37,451 bases of DNA from Roseiarcus sp050015575 (GTDB taxonomy: Bacteria; Pseudomonadota; Alphaproteobacteria; Rhizobiales; Beijerinckiaceae). The translations under genes were made by a program, and so were the position numbers. Shown here piece after piece: positions 1 through 7,739 of the stretch (its first letter is position 1; each line of letters opens with the position of its first letter). The DNA lies in contig JBEKBD010000012.1 in NCBI GenBank assembly GCA_050015575.1, positions 1 through 37,451 on the forward strand. The letters run 5' to 3'. The notes under the pieces are model-generated. The model was not told where the DNA came from. It saw only the letters and a list, made by a program, of their open reading frames with translations, and made no database searches.

Positions 1-410
1 TGAAACCCAGCCAATCGCTCCGCCAAACCCCCTGGCCAAAGCCAATCGTCCAAAACGACCGAAACCAACCCATCCCCGCCTCTCAGCAGGGAAGAGCGCG
101 TCTCAAAATCGTCCCGAAATCCCAACCCGCATCGGCCGCCAAAACGCCAACGCCGCCGGTCTGTTTCGTATAGGCAAGGTCGCCGCGACTGTCAAATTCT
201 TTTTGCAAAAGGGTCGCAATCGGACGCGTCGTCGCGGCGACTGTCGGCGGACTTTCTCCTTGCCGCGCCGCACATCAGCCATGGTTTGCGCCGAAACGAC
301 GCAGCGATGGCGCCGCCGCCGTCTCGTCGCGTTGCGCCGGCGCGGTCGCGCCGCTAACAAGGAGATTCAGAGGCGATGGCGGAGCCTTCCCGGGAGAGAC
401 AAGACCAATT
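1..410. other. upstream region of the M23 peptidase gene, no full gene seen
   Basis: No reading frame here looks like a protein: the long frames are arginine-rich, as expected from GC-rich shadows. The first 170 bases are unusually poor in G on the plus strand, rich in C and A. The stretch holds a perfect 11-bp inverted repeat (179-241), an A-rich, T-rich patch between its arms, and a strong AAGGAG ribosome-binding sequence at 359-364. It is probably the promoter and leader of the downstream gene, but I cannot place a -10/-35 pair with confidence. Confidence 0.5.
179..241. repeat. 11-bp perfect inverted repeat upstream of the M23 gene
   Basis: The arms GTCGCCGCGAC (179-189) and GTCGCGGCGAC (231-241) are exact reverse complements separated by 41 bases. 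Both arms are followed by TGTC. They could form a hairpin in the leader or bind a dimeric protein. The function is unknown. Confidence 0.55.
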
Positions 411-414
411 GTGA
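376..414 (+). CDS. candidate 12-residue leader peptide overlapping the M23 start
   Basis: An ATG at 376 opens a 12-codon frame, MAEPSRERQDQL, whose TGA stop (412-414) overlaps the GTG start of the peptidase gene in a GTGA junction. A strong AAGGAG lies 11 bases upstream of this ATG and a GAGG lies directly before it, whereas the GTG at 411 has no well-placed ribosome-binding site. Either this is a translated leader coupled to the main gene, or it is the true N-terminus separated from the rest by a frameshift. Both readings are inference. Confidence 0.35.
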   Translation: MAEPSRERQDQL

Positions 415-2447
415 CGACTTTGGCCGCCCGTTTTGTTCGTTCTTCGACGCAAGGCGAGAGGTCGCGCTTGATCGTCGAACTCGGCCACGAACCGCCGATC
501 GAAATCGGCCGTGCGCGGATCGAGGCGGGCGAACGGCGCGGCGTTTCGCTGCGGTGGCTCGCCGGCGTCGCGCTCGCCGGTCTTTGCGGCGTGACGCTGA
601 TCGGCACGGCGCTCTACCTCGACCTCGATCGTCAATCGACGTTCGCCGAGGCGCCGGAATTCGCCGTCGCCGCGCACAAGGACAGCGCCGAGGGCGAAGG
701 CGTCAATCCCGGCAAAGGCGATCGCTTGGTTCGGCCGATCGACATCGTCGCGGCCAAGCAGACCTTCAAGGCGCCGACGATCATCAAGATCGGCGACAAA
801 GAGGTCGTCAAGTCGCGGCCGTTCACCATTCTCGCGACTGCCTTGACGGTGACGCCGACGGGCTTCGCCGACGAGGTCCCGCCATTCGATCCGCTCAAGG
901 CGGTCAACAGTTCGGCCGAGAAGGCCGACGCGCCTCCCGACCCCGGCCCGATGGAGGACGACGCGGAATTCGCGTTTTCCCAGCGCGACCTGACCGTCGA
1001 GGACGCCGCCGCGGCGACGGGCGAACTGACGCTGGCCGAGGCGCAGGCGCAAGTGGTGGAAATGATCAAAGAGTCCGCCGCCGGCGACAAGACGCCGCCG
1101 TTGCCTCCGCAGATGCTGCTGACGCGCACCAGCCAGGCGGGCGTCGATCCGCTCGGCGCTCTTTCTTATGCTTATGCGCCAACCGGCGCGGTGAGCGCCA
1201 ACGCGCCCTTCGCTTCGATCGAGGTGCGCATGGTGCCGGAAAATGTCACCGACGCCGTCAAGGCGCCCGCCGACTCGCAGCCCGACGGCCGCGAACGTCT
1301 GGTGCAGTTGCGCCACGGCGAAACCCTCGACGACGTGCTGCGCGCCAACGGCGCGAGCAAGGACGCGGCGGCGGCGATTATCGCCGCCTTCGGCGCGCCG
1401 CGCGGGGAGTCGCCCGTCGCCGAGGGACAGAAGATCATCTTGCAGTTCGACGAGCCGCACGCGATGGGCGCGCCGGCGCCGCTTGCGCGCGTTTCGGTCT
1501 ACGCCGACGAACAACTCAAGGCGACGATCGCGATCAACGACGAGGGCTTCTATGTGCCGGTGACGCTGCGCCGCGACGCCCCCGCGCGCAAAACCGCCGT
1601 CCCGGACGAGGCGGACAACGGCGGCATGACCCTTTACCAGAGCTTCTACGAAACGGCGCTAAAACAGGAATTGCCGCGCCCCGTCATCGATGAAATGGTC
1701 CACGCCTTCGCCAACGACGTCGACTTTCAACGCGCCGCCCAGCCCGGCGATTCGATCGAGGCGTTCGTCTGCGGGCCCGACGACGTCGATCCGCGTCCCC
1801 AGCTCTTGTTCGCGATGATGACGGTGCGCGACCAGACGTTCCGATATTATCGCTTTCAGACTCCCGACGACGGCCTCGTCGACTATTACGACGAGAACGG
1901 CCGATCGACGCGAAAATTCCTGATCCGCAAGCCGATCGCCGCGGGGGAAATCACTTCGCCGTTCGGCATGCGCTACCACCCGATCCTGCGCTACGCGCGC
2001 ATGCACACCGGCGTCGACTGGGGCGCCCCGGTCGGCACGCCGGTCCTGGCGGCGGGCTCGGGCGTCATCACCATGGCCGAATTCACTTCGGGCTACGGCC
2101 GGCGCATCGAAATCCAGCACGCCAACGGCTACGTCACCACCTATTCGCACTTGTCGGGTTTCGCGCGCGGCGCCGTCGCGGGCGCGCGCGTCGCGCAAGG
2201 ACAGGTGATCGGCTATCTCGGCCAGTCGGGGCTGGCGACCGGCCCCCATCTGCATTATGAAGTCATCATCAACGGCAATTTCGTCGACCCGATGGCGATC
2301 AAGCTCGCGCGCACGCGCGAATTCGACGGCAAGATGCTCGCCGCCTTCAAGCGCGAACGCGAGCGCATCGACCAATTGATGGCGCAGGCCCCCAACGCCG
2401 CGCCGGCCGCGCCGGCCGCCCCCGCGGCGACCGCGAAAATCAACTGA
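411..2447 (+). CDS. M23 family murein DD-endopeptidase, membrane anchored
   Basis: A 678-residue protein expected to cut peptidoglycan cross-links in the periplasm, like MepM-type enzymes. One membrane segment lies at about residues 48-70. A LysM/OapA-like segment (about 292-325, with the HGETLDDVLRANGAS core) follows, then a C-terminal LytM domain from about 515. The zinc and catalytic signatures are intact: HTGVD (H532, D536) and HLHYE (H613, H615). The tail is Ala/Pro-rich. The start is the GTG at 411 because no other in-frame start keeps the membrane segment, but its ribosome-binding site is poor and a 12-codon frame overlaps it. The gene converges with gluQ and their ends overlap by 8 bp. 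The family is certain; the exact start is not. Confidence 0.92.
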   Translation: MTTLAARFVRSSTQGERSRLIVELGHEPPIEIGRARIEAGERRGVSLRWLAGVALAGLCGVTLIGTALYLDLDRQSTFAEAPEFAVAAHKDSAEGEGVNPGKGDRLVRPIDIVAAKQTFKAPTIIKIGDKEVVKSRPFTILATALTVTPTGFADEVPPFDPLKAVNSSAEKADAPPDPGPMEDDAEFAFSQRDLTVEDAAAATGELTLAEAQAQVVEMIKESAAGDKTPPLPPQMLLTRTSQAGVDPLGALSYAYAPTGAVSANAPFASIEVRMVPENVTDAVKAPADSQPDGRERLVQLRHGETLDDVLRANGASKDAAAAIIAAFGAPRGESPVAEGQKIILQFDEPHAMGAPAPLARVSVYADEQLKATIAINDEGFYVPVTLRRDAPARKTAVPDEADNGGMTLYQSFYETALKQELPRPVIDEMVHAFANDVDFQRAAQPGDSIEAFVCGPDDVDPRPQLLFAMMTVRDQTFRYYRFQTPDDGLVDYYDENGRSTRKFLIRKPIAAGEITSPFGMRYHPILRYARMHTGVDWGAPVGTPVLAAGSGVITMAEFTSGYGRRIEIQHANGYVTTYSHLSGFARGAVAGARVAQGQVIGYLGQSGLATGPHLHYEVIINGNFVDPMAIKLARTREFDGKMLAAFKRERERIDQLMAQAPNAAPAAPAAPAATAKIN

Positions 2448-3336
2448 AGCGCACGGCCAATCGCGGCGCCTCGCCGATCTCGAAACCCAGCGCGGCGCGC
2501 ACTTCGACGGCCGAATAACCCGCTTCGCGCAACGCGCAAAGCGGCGGCGACGAGGCGCTCTTCGCCATTTTGGCGCCGGCGGCGTCGAGCGCGAGACGAT
2601 GGTGGCGATAGCGCGGCGGCTCGAGATCGAGCAGCGATTGCAGCAATCGGTGCGCCGACGTCGCGGACAGGAGATCGCGGCCGCGCACGACGTCGCTGAC
2701 GCCCTGCAAGCAATCGTCGACCACGACCGCCAGATGATAGCTCGCCGCGTTGTCTTTGCCGCGCACGACGAAATCGCCCCAGGCGGCGGGGTCGGCGCGA
2801 CGGAGCTCTTCGCGCGCGCCCTCGCCGAATTCGCGCCAGAACAGCTCGGCCGGCGCCGCGGCGCGCGCGCGCGCCGCATCGAGCCGCAATGCGGCGCGCT
2901 CGCCCGCGGCGAGGCGCCGGGCGACTTCGCGTGGCGACAGCGCGCGGCAGAGGCCGGGGTAGAGCGGCGCGCCGTCGGGATCGCGCGCCCCGCCGGCCGC
3001 CGCGGCGATTTGCCCGCGGCTGCAAAAGCAAGGATAGACCAGCCCTCGCGCGCGCAACGCCTCGAGCGCGCGCGCGTAATCCTCGGCGTGCTCGCTCTGG
3101 CGACGCGGCGGACCGTCGAAGGCGAGCCCGAGCCAGGCGAGGTCCTCGTCGATCGCCGCCTCGTATTCGCGCTTGCAGCGGGTCTGATCCAAGTCTTCAA
3201 TGCGCAGCAACAGACGGCCGCCGGTCTCGGCGGCGAGGCGCGCGTTCATCAGCGCGGAATAGGCGTGGCCGAGATGCAGCGCGCCGTTGGGCGAGGGCGC
3301 GAAGCGAAAAGTCGGACGTTGCGGTTGCGTGGCCAT
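2440..3336 (-). CDS. gluQ: glutamyl-Q tRNA(Asp) synthetase
   Basis: A 298-residue paralogue of the glutamyl-tRNA synthetase catalytic domain that lacks the anticodon-binding domain. It activates glutamate and transfers it to queuosine at the wobble position of tRNA-Asp. The class I signatures are visible: HLGHA at residues 21-25 (the HIGH box) and KMAKS at about 256-260 (the KMSKS box). A CFC motif with later Tyr and Cys residues fits the zinc site of the family. The start MATQPQRPTFRFAPSPNG matches the family; a longer frame extends upstream but would overlap the divergent glycosylase gene. Only 22 bp separate the two start codons. Confidence 0.93.
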   Translation of the reverse strand: MATQPQRPTFRFAPSPNGALHLGHAYSALMNARLAAETGGRLLLRIEDLDQTRCKREYEAAIDEDLAWLGLAFDGPPRRQSEHAEDYARALEALRARGLVYPCFCSRGQIAAAAGGARDPDGAPLYPGLCRALSPREVARRLAAGERAALRLDAARARAAAPAELFWREFGEGAREELRRADPAAWGDFVVRGKDNAASYHLAVVVDDCLQGVSDVVRGRDLLSATSAHRLLQSLLDLEPPRYRHHRLALDAAGAKMAKSASSPPLCALREAGYSAVEVRAALGFEIGEAPRLAVRFS

Positions 3337-3358
3337 GAGGGAATCGAGGGAAGGGAAG

Positions 3359-4138
3359 ATGGCGGGCACTGTTTCCAAAAAGCGCGGCGGCGGCAAGGGC
3401 GCCGGGGACGCGAAGACGCGGCGCCCGCGCGCCGCGCCCGCCGCGCGCCGACGCCCCGCCCGCAAGACGGCCGGCGCGCCGCGCTATCATCCGGGCCCGC
3501 CGATCGACAGCGAGGCGGCGCTCGAGGAAGCGACCGCCCGGCTGCTGGCGCTCGACCCCGAGGTGGTCGGGCGCCTCATCGCCGTCGGCGGGCCGCCGGC
3601 GCTGCGTTGGCGCGAGCCGGGCTTCGCCGGGCTCGCGGCGATCATCGTTTCGCAGCAAGTGTCGACGGCGAGCGCCAACGCGATCTACGGCCGCCTCAAG
3701 GCGGAACTGGCGCCGCTCGGCGCGGCGAGCGTAATGGCGGCGGACGACGCCGCGCTCAGGCGCTGCGGCCTGTCGCAAGCGAAGATGCGCGCGCTGAGGG
3801 CGCTCGCCGCGGCGACGGCCGACGGCCTCGATTTCGAGGCGCTGCGCGGGCTCGACGCGCACGACGCGCACGACGCGCTCGTCGCGGTGAAGGGCGTCGG
3901 GCCGTGGACGGCGGACCTCTATCTGTTGTTCAGCCTCGGCCATCCCGACGCGTTTCCCGCCGGCGACCTGGCGCTGCAGGAGGCGGCGCGGATCGCGCTG
4001 GGCCTCAAGGCCCGCCCCGACGCGCGCAAGCTGGAGCGGATCGCCGAGCGCTGGCGGCCGCTGCGCGGCGTCGCGGCGCGCATGCTGTGGGCGTACTACC
4101 GCGGCGTCAAACGGCGCGAGGGCGTCGTCGGCCCCTAG
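3359..4138 (+). CDS. DNA-3-methyladenine glycosylase II (HhH-GPD, AlkA type)
   Basis: A 259-residue base-excision repair enzyme that removes alkylated purines. The helix-hairpin-helix lies at VKGVGPWTADLY (about residues 177-188), and the catalytic aspartate sits in FPAGDLALQ (D203), as in AlkA. The first 45 residues are Lys/Arg/Ala-rich and basic, which may aid DNA binding. The protein lacks the AlkA N-terminal domain of the E. coli enzyme. The start ATG at 3359 follows AAGGGAAG. It diverges from gluQ, with the two starts only 22 bp apart. The downstream esterase follows in the same direction after 61 bp. Confidence 0.9.
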   Translation: MAGTVSKKRGGGKGAGDAKTRRPRAAPAARRRPARKTAGAPRYHPGPPIDSEAALEEATARLLALDPEVVGRLIAVGGPPALRWREPGFAGLAAIIVSQQVSTASANAIYGRLKAELAPLGAASVMAADDAALRRCGLSQAKMRALRALAAATADGLDFEALRGLDAHDAHDALVAVKGVGPWTADLYLLFSLGHPDAFPAGDLALQEAARIALGLKARPDARKLERIAERWRPLRGVAARMLWAYYRGVKRREGVVGP

Positions 4139-4199
4139 GATTGGCGCCCGCCGCGTGTTCGCGCTAGACCCGCCGCGGACCAAAGCGCCTGGAGCCCCC

Positions 4200-4895
4200 A
4201 TGACGGCGAATTTGACCGGACCGCGCCTCGACCCGAAGAGCGGCCCCGCCAAGCGGCTGGTGGTCTTTTTGCACGGCTACAGCGCCGACGGCAACGACCT
4301 GATCGAGCTCGGCGGGCAATGGCGCGCGGCGCTGCCCGAGACCGCCTTCGTCTCGCCGCACGCGCCCGAACGCTGCGCGGCTTCGCCGATGGGCCGGCAA
4401 TGGTTCGCGCTGAGCGGCGCGGCGCCCGACGACGCCAAAGGCGCGGCGGAGCGCTGGCAGGGCGTCGTCGCGGCGCGGCCGGCGATCGACGCGTTCCTCG
4501 ACGCGGAGCTCGCCCGCCTCGGCCTCGACGATTCGCGCCTGGCGCTGGTTGGCTTCAGCCAGGGGGCGATGATGGCGCTGCACGTCGGCCTGCGGCGGCC
4601 CCAAGCGCCCGCCGCGATTGTCAGCTACTCCGGGCTGCTGGTCGGTCCCGAGCGTCTCGCCGAAGCGGCCGCCCGCGACGCGCGCGGCGCGCGGCCGCCG
4701 ATTTTGCTGGTCCATGGCGATCGGGACCCGCTGATCCCCGCCGAGGCGATGTTCCTGGCGATGAACGACCTCGCCGAGGCGGAAATCCCCTGTCAGTGGC
4801 ATCTGTCGTTCGGCGTCGGCCACGGCATCGACGCCGGCGGCCTGCGCCACGGCGGATTGTTCCTGGCTAAGGCGTTCGGCCTCCGGGCGCGCTGA
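4200..4895 (+). CDS. phospholipase/carboxylesterase family alpha/beta hydrolase
   Basis: A 231-residue cytoplasmic serine hydrolase of the Abhydrolase_2 (carboxylesterase/acyl-protein thioesterase-like) family. The likely triad is Ser120 in GFSQG, Asp176 in HGDRDPLIP and His208 in GVGHGID. The oxyanion-loop HGYSADGNDL near the start is typical of the family. The ATG at 4200 was chosen over an upstream GTG at 4155 because the added residues do not resemble the family. The natural substrate cannot be told from sequence. It is probably co-transcribed with the glycosylase. Confidence 0.9.
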   Translation: MTANLTGPRLDPKSGPAKRLVVFLHGYSADGNDLIELGGQWRAALPETAFVSPHAPERCAASPMGRQWFALSGAAPDDAKGAAERWQGVVAARPAIDAFLDAELARLGLDDSRLALVGFSQGAMMALHVGLRRPQAPAAIVSYSGLLVGPERLAEAAARDARGARPPILLVHGDRDPLIPAEAMFLAMNDLAEAEIPCQWHLSFGVGHGIDAGGLRHGGLFLAKAFGLRAR

Positions 4896-4920
4896 GCCGA
4901 TGGGCCGGCGACGCCGGCCA

Positions 4921-4970
4921 ATTTTTCCCAGCCTTTCCCAGGATTTCCAAACCTTTCCAAGCTTTTTGCA
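4921..4970. repeat. five-unit 10-bp tandem array of phased T-tracts
   Basis: Five consecutive 10-bp units share the pattern nnnTTTCCMA: ATTTTTCCCA, GCCTTTCCCA, GGATTTCCAA, ACCTTTCCAA, then the degenerate GCTTTTTGCA. The 10-bp period puts each T-tract on the same face of the helix, which favours curved DNA. It lies 25 bp after the esterase stop codon. Confidence 0.7.
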
Positions 4971-5279
4971 AGGAAATTCCAAACATTTTCCTTGGCGGTT
5001 TCCAACCAAATCAAAGGCTTGTTGGCGATTCCGGCGCTTTTTGCCTCGCCCGAGCCCGGCGACCGCTTGCCGCCGCCGAGCTTCGATTTTTCAGGCTATC
5101 ACGACTCGTTATTTTCCCCAAGACTTTGTTTTTCCCGAATACGCTGTCGCGCCGCGCCGGCTCGCGCCGTCCCGACGAAACCGGGCCAAGCGAACGGGCC
5201 GGGCCGCGGCGTCCGGATCGCCGCGCTCGGCCCGCGACGCGGGGCACGATGCGAATGGACGGAATCCCTGGCGATGTCG

Positions 5280-5297
5280 TTCCCGCGAAAGCGGGAA
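5280..5297. repeat. REP-like palindrome with GAAA loop
   Basis: The arms TTCCCGC (5280-5286) and GCGGGAA (5291-5297) are perfect complements around a GAAA loop, followed by TCC. This is the core of a widespread intergenic palindrome of proteobacterial genomes, often mistranslated as RESGNP or AKAGIP peptides, and both appear in the shadow frames here. It may act as an mRNA stabiliser or terminator for ybhR on the minus strand; the role is inference. Confidence 0.7.
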
Positions 5298-5479
5298 TCC
5301 CGACTCGCCGCCCGACGCCGCCAGTCAACGGATTGTCGCGGCGCCTCTCAAGCGGATATCGAGGCAACGGCCTCGCTCGGCCGCGTTGGGCCGAATTCGG
5401 GTCTCTAGAGCTAGAGGCGACCCTCGCGCGCGAAGACCCACTGACGTCGGATCGCCGGGGTGGAGCGGAGGCGAAATCG

Positions 5480-6592
5480 TCACTCCATCCGGCGCCGGAA
5501 CAGCCACGCCGCCGCCGTCAGCGTCACCGACGCGATCGCAACCAGCGGCAGCGTCTGAGAGAGGATTTCGCCGATCGACATGTCGCGCAGGAAGACCCCG
5601 CGCACGATGACGAGGAAATAACGCAGCGGATTGATCGCCGTCGCCGGCTGCAGCCACGTCGGCATGTTCTCGATCGGAGTGGCGAAACCGGACAGTAGCG
5701 TCGCCGGCACGAGGAACAGGAAGGCGCCGAGGATCGCCTGCTGCTGGGTCATCGACAACGACGATATGAACAACCCGACGCCGGCGACCGCCGCCAGATA
5801 GACGAGCCCGGAGACATAGAGCGCCGGCAACGGTCCGCGCAGCGGCACCTGGAACATGAAGATCGCGGCGAGCACATAGAGCGTGATGTGAAAGAGGCCG
5901 ATCAGGATCGGCGGCAGAACCTTGCCCAGCAGCACTTCGTGAACCCGGAGCGGCGACACCATCAACTGATCGAAAGTGCCGAGCTCGCGTTCCCGGGCCA
6001 CCGACAGCGCCGTCACCAGCAGGCCGATCAGCAGCGCGATCAGCGCGATCAGGTTCGGCACCAGGAACCATTGATAGGTGAGGTTCGGGTTGAACCAGTT
6101 GCGCGCCGCGATCGTCACTTGCGGCGGCGCCCGCGCGCCGCCCGCGGCGGCGGCGTCCTGCGCCACGCCCTGAGCGATCTCGTCGAGATAGCCGCCGACG
6201 ATCTGCGCCGCGTTCGATCGCCGCCCGTCGAGAATGACCTGCAGCTCGGCGCCGGCGCCCATCGCGATGTCGCGCGAAAAGGTCGGCCCGATGACGATCG
6301 CGCCGATCGCCTGATGCATGTCGATCGTCCGGCGCACCTGCGCCTCGGATTGCGCGATCGTCACGTGGCGGAAGGTCGGCGCGCCTTCGATGCGCTCGAT
6401 GAGTTCCTGGCCCCAGTGACCGCTGTCGTGGTCAAGCGCCAGAAGATCGACGTTCTTGACCTCGAGCGTCGCCGAATAGGAAAACACCAGCAATTGAACC
6501 AACGGCGGAACGATGATGATGGTGCGCGACTTCGGGTCGCGCAGCACCGCCAGCAGTTCCTTGACGATCAGCGCCTTGAGCCGGGTCCACAT
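5480..6592 (-). CDS. ybhR: ABC-2 type permease, YbhR-like
   Basis: A 370-residue inner-membrane subunit of an ABC exporter. The architecture is an N-terminal membrane helix (IIIVPPLVQLLVFSYSATL), a large extracytoplasmic domain (about residues 45-175), and five C-terminal membrane helices, the ABC-2 permease layout. The length is close to that of E. coli YbhR. It is the last gene of cecR-ybhG-ybhF-ybhS-ybhR, with one base between it and ybhS. In E. coli this system acts in cation/drug efflux; the substrate here is unknown. The start is ATG at 6592. Confidence 0.9.
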   Translation of the reverse strand: MWTRLKALIVKELLAVLRDPKSRTIIIVPPLVQLLVFSYSATLEVKNVDLLALDHDSGHWGQELIERIEGAPTFRHVTIAQSEAQVRRTIDMHQAIGAIVIGPTFSRDIAMGAGAELQVILDGRRSNAAQIVGGYLDEIAQGVAQDAAAAGGARAPPQVTIAARNWFNPNLTYQWFLVPNLIALIALLIGLLVTALSVARERELGTFDQLMVSPLRVHEVLLGKVLPPILIGLFHITLYVLAAIFMFQVPLRGPLPALYVSGLVYLAAVAGVGLFISSLSMTQQQAILGAFLFLVPATLLSGFATPIENMPTWLQPATAINPLRYFLVIVRGVFLRDMSIGEILSQTLPLVAIASVTLTAAAWLFRRRME

Positions 6593-6593
6593 C

Positions 6594-7739
6594 TCAGGCG
6601 ATCCGCTTTCGGGTGGTGCGCGCCGCGCCGAGGAAGAACACCGAGCCGATCGCCAGCATCGCGGCGATATCCTGCAGGAACAGCGGCCAGACGTCGCCGG
6701 CGAGAAACACCGACTGCAGGCTCGGGATAAGGTAGCGCGCCGGCACGATCAGCGTGAGCCACTGGATCGCCGTCGGCATGGAATCGATCTCGAACAAGAA
6801 GCCGGAAAGCAGGAACGACGGCAGGAACGCGCTGATCAACGCCGACTGCGAAGCGAGAAACTGGTTTTTGGTCGCGGCGGAAATCAGCATGCCCTGGCCG
6901 AGCGAGGGGATGAGAAAACTCGCCGCGAGCAGGTAGAAGGCGCCGACCGATCCGCGGAACGGCACGCCGAAAAGCCAGACCGCCAGCGCCAGACACAGAG
7001 TCGCCGAGGTCATGCCGAGCAAGAAGTAGGGCAGCACCTTGCTGGCGAGAAGTTCGACCGCCGTCGCCGGCGTCGCCATGATCGCTTCCATCGTGCCGCG
7101 CTCCCACTCGCGCGCCACCACCAACGACGTCAGCATCGTGCCGATCAGCGTCATGACGATGGCGATCGACCCCGGCACCAGGAAGTTGCGACTGGCGAGT
7201 TCGGCGTTGAACCAGACCCGCTGTTGAACGTCGATCGCCGGCGCCGAACCGCCGAATTCGGCGCGCCGCCCCGCCGCCCACGCATCGACGACGCCGGCGG
7301 CGTAGTTCTGCACGAAGTTTGCGGTGTTGGTGTCGGCGCCGTCGACGATGACCTGGATGCTCGGGCTGTCTGCGGCGGAAAAGTCGGCGGTGAACGTCGC
7401 CGGAATGACGACGATGCCGCGCGTCGCGCCGGCGACCAGCGCGTCCTCGAACTGCCGCCGGTCGCTGCCGACGGCGACCGCGAAATAGCGCGAATGGATG
7501 AAGCTCGCCGCCAGATCCTTCGACAACTGCGTCGGGTTCTCGTCGACGAGGCTGATGCGCGTCGAGTAGGCGTCGAGCGACACCCCGTAGCCAAAGATGA
7601 ACAGCAGGATCACCGGCAGCACGAAGGCGATCATGATGCTGGAAGGATCGCGCATCACCTGCAGCGTTTCCTTGCGCACCAGCGCGAAGAAGCGAATCGC
7701 GCGCGTCGCGCCAAGCGACGGGACGCGCAACGTGTTCAT
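6594..7739 (-). CDS. ybhS: ABC-2 type permease, YbhS-like
   Basis: A 381-residue permease, paralogous to ybhR and predicted to pair with it as a heterodimer. It has an N-terminal helix (IMIAFVLPVILLFIFGYGVS), an extracytoplasmic domain, then five to six helices. The conserved REWERGTMEAIM segment, found in ABC-2 permeases just after the second helix, is the likely coupling region for the ATPase. The start MNTLRVPSLG at 7739 overlaps the ybhF stop by 4 bp (ATGA); the longer upstream frame would run deep into ybhF and is not protein-like. Confidence 0.92.
   Translation of the reverse strand: MNTLRVPSLGATRAIRFFALVRKETLQVMRDPSSIMIAFVLPVILLFIFGYGVSLDAYSTRISLVDENPTQLSKDLAASFIHSRYFAVAVGSDRRQFEDALVAGATRGIVVIPATFTADFSAADSPSIQVIVDGADTNTANFVQNYAAGVVDAWAAGRRAEFGGSAPAIDVQQRVWFNAELASRNFLVPGSIAIVMTLIGTMLTSLVVAREWERGTMEAIMATPATAVELLASKVLPYFLLGMTSATLCLALAVWLFGVPFRGSVGAFYLLAASFLIPSLGQGMLISAATKNQFLASQSALISAFLPSFLLSGFLFEIDSMPTAIQWLTLIVPARYLIPSLQSVFLAGDVWPLFLQDIAAMLAIGSVFFLGAARTTRKRIA

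Larger units (their letters stand above)
4896..5479. other. 584-bp noncoding region between the esterase and ybhR
   Basis: The open frames here are not protein-like. The stretch holds a 10-bp-phased array (4921-4970), further TTCCAA and TTTCC motifs up to about 5005, a REP-like hairpin (5280-5297) and a short CTCTAG/CTAGAG inverted repeat (5404-5417). The esterase reads in and ybhR ends here from the other side, so it is a convergent spacer that should hold terminators. I see no classical hairpin plus T-run. Confidence 0.6.

Noticed and set aside
203..1693. 496-residue open frame on the plus strand over the M23 gene
   Set aside because: It is an arginine-rich shadow in another frame of the peptidase gene and has no family features.
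4992..5408. 138-residue frame MAVSNQIKGLLAIPALF in the spacer before ybhR
   Set aside because: The start looks protein-like, but the frame runs through the REP palindrome (FPRKRESR) and ends in low-complexity residues, with no ribosome-binding site.
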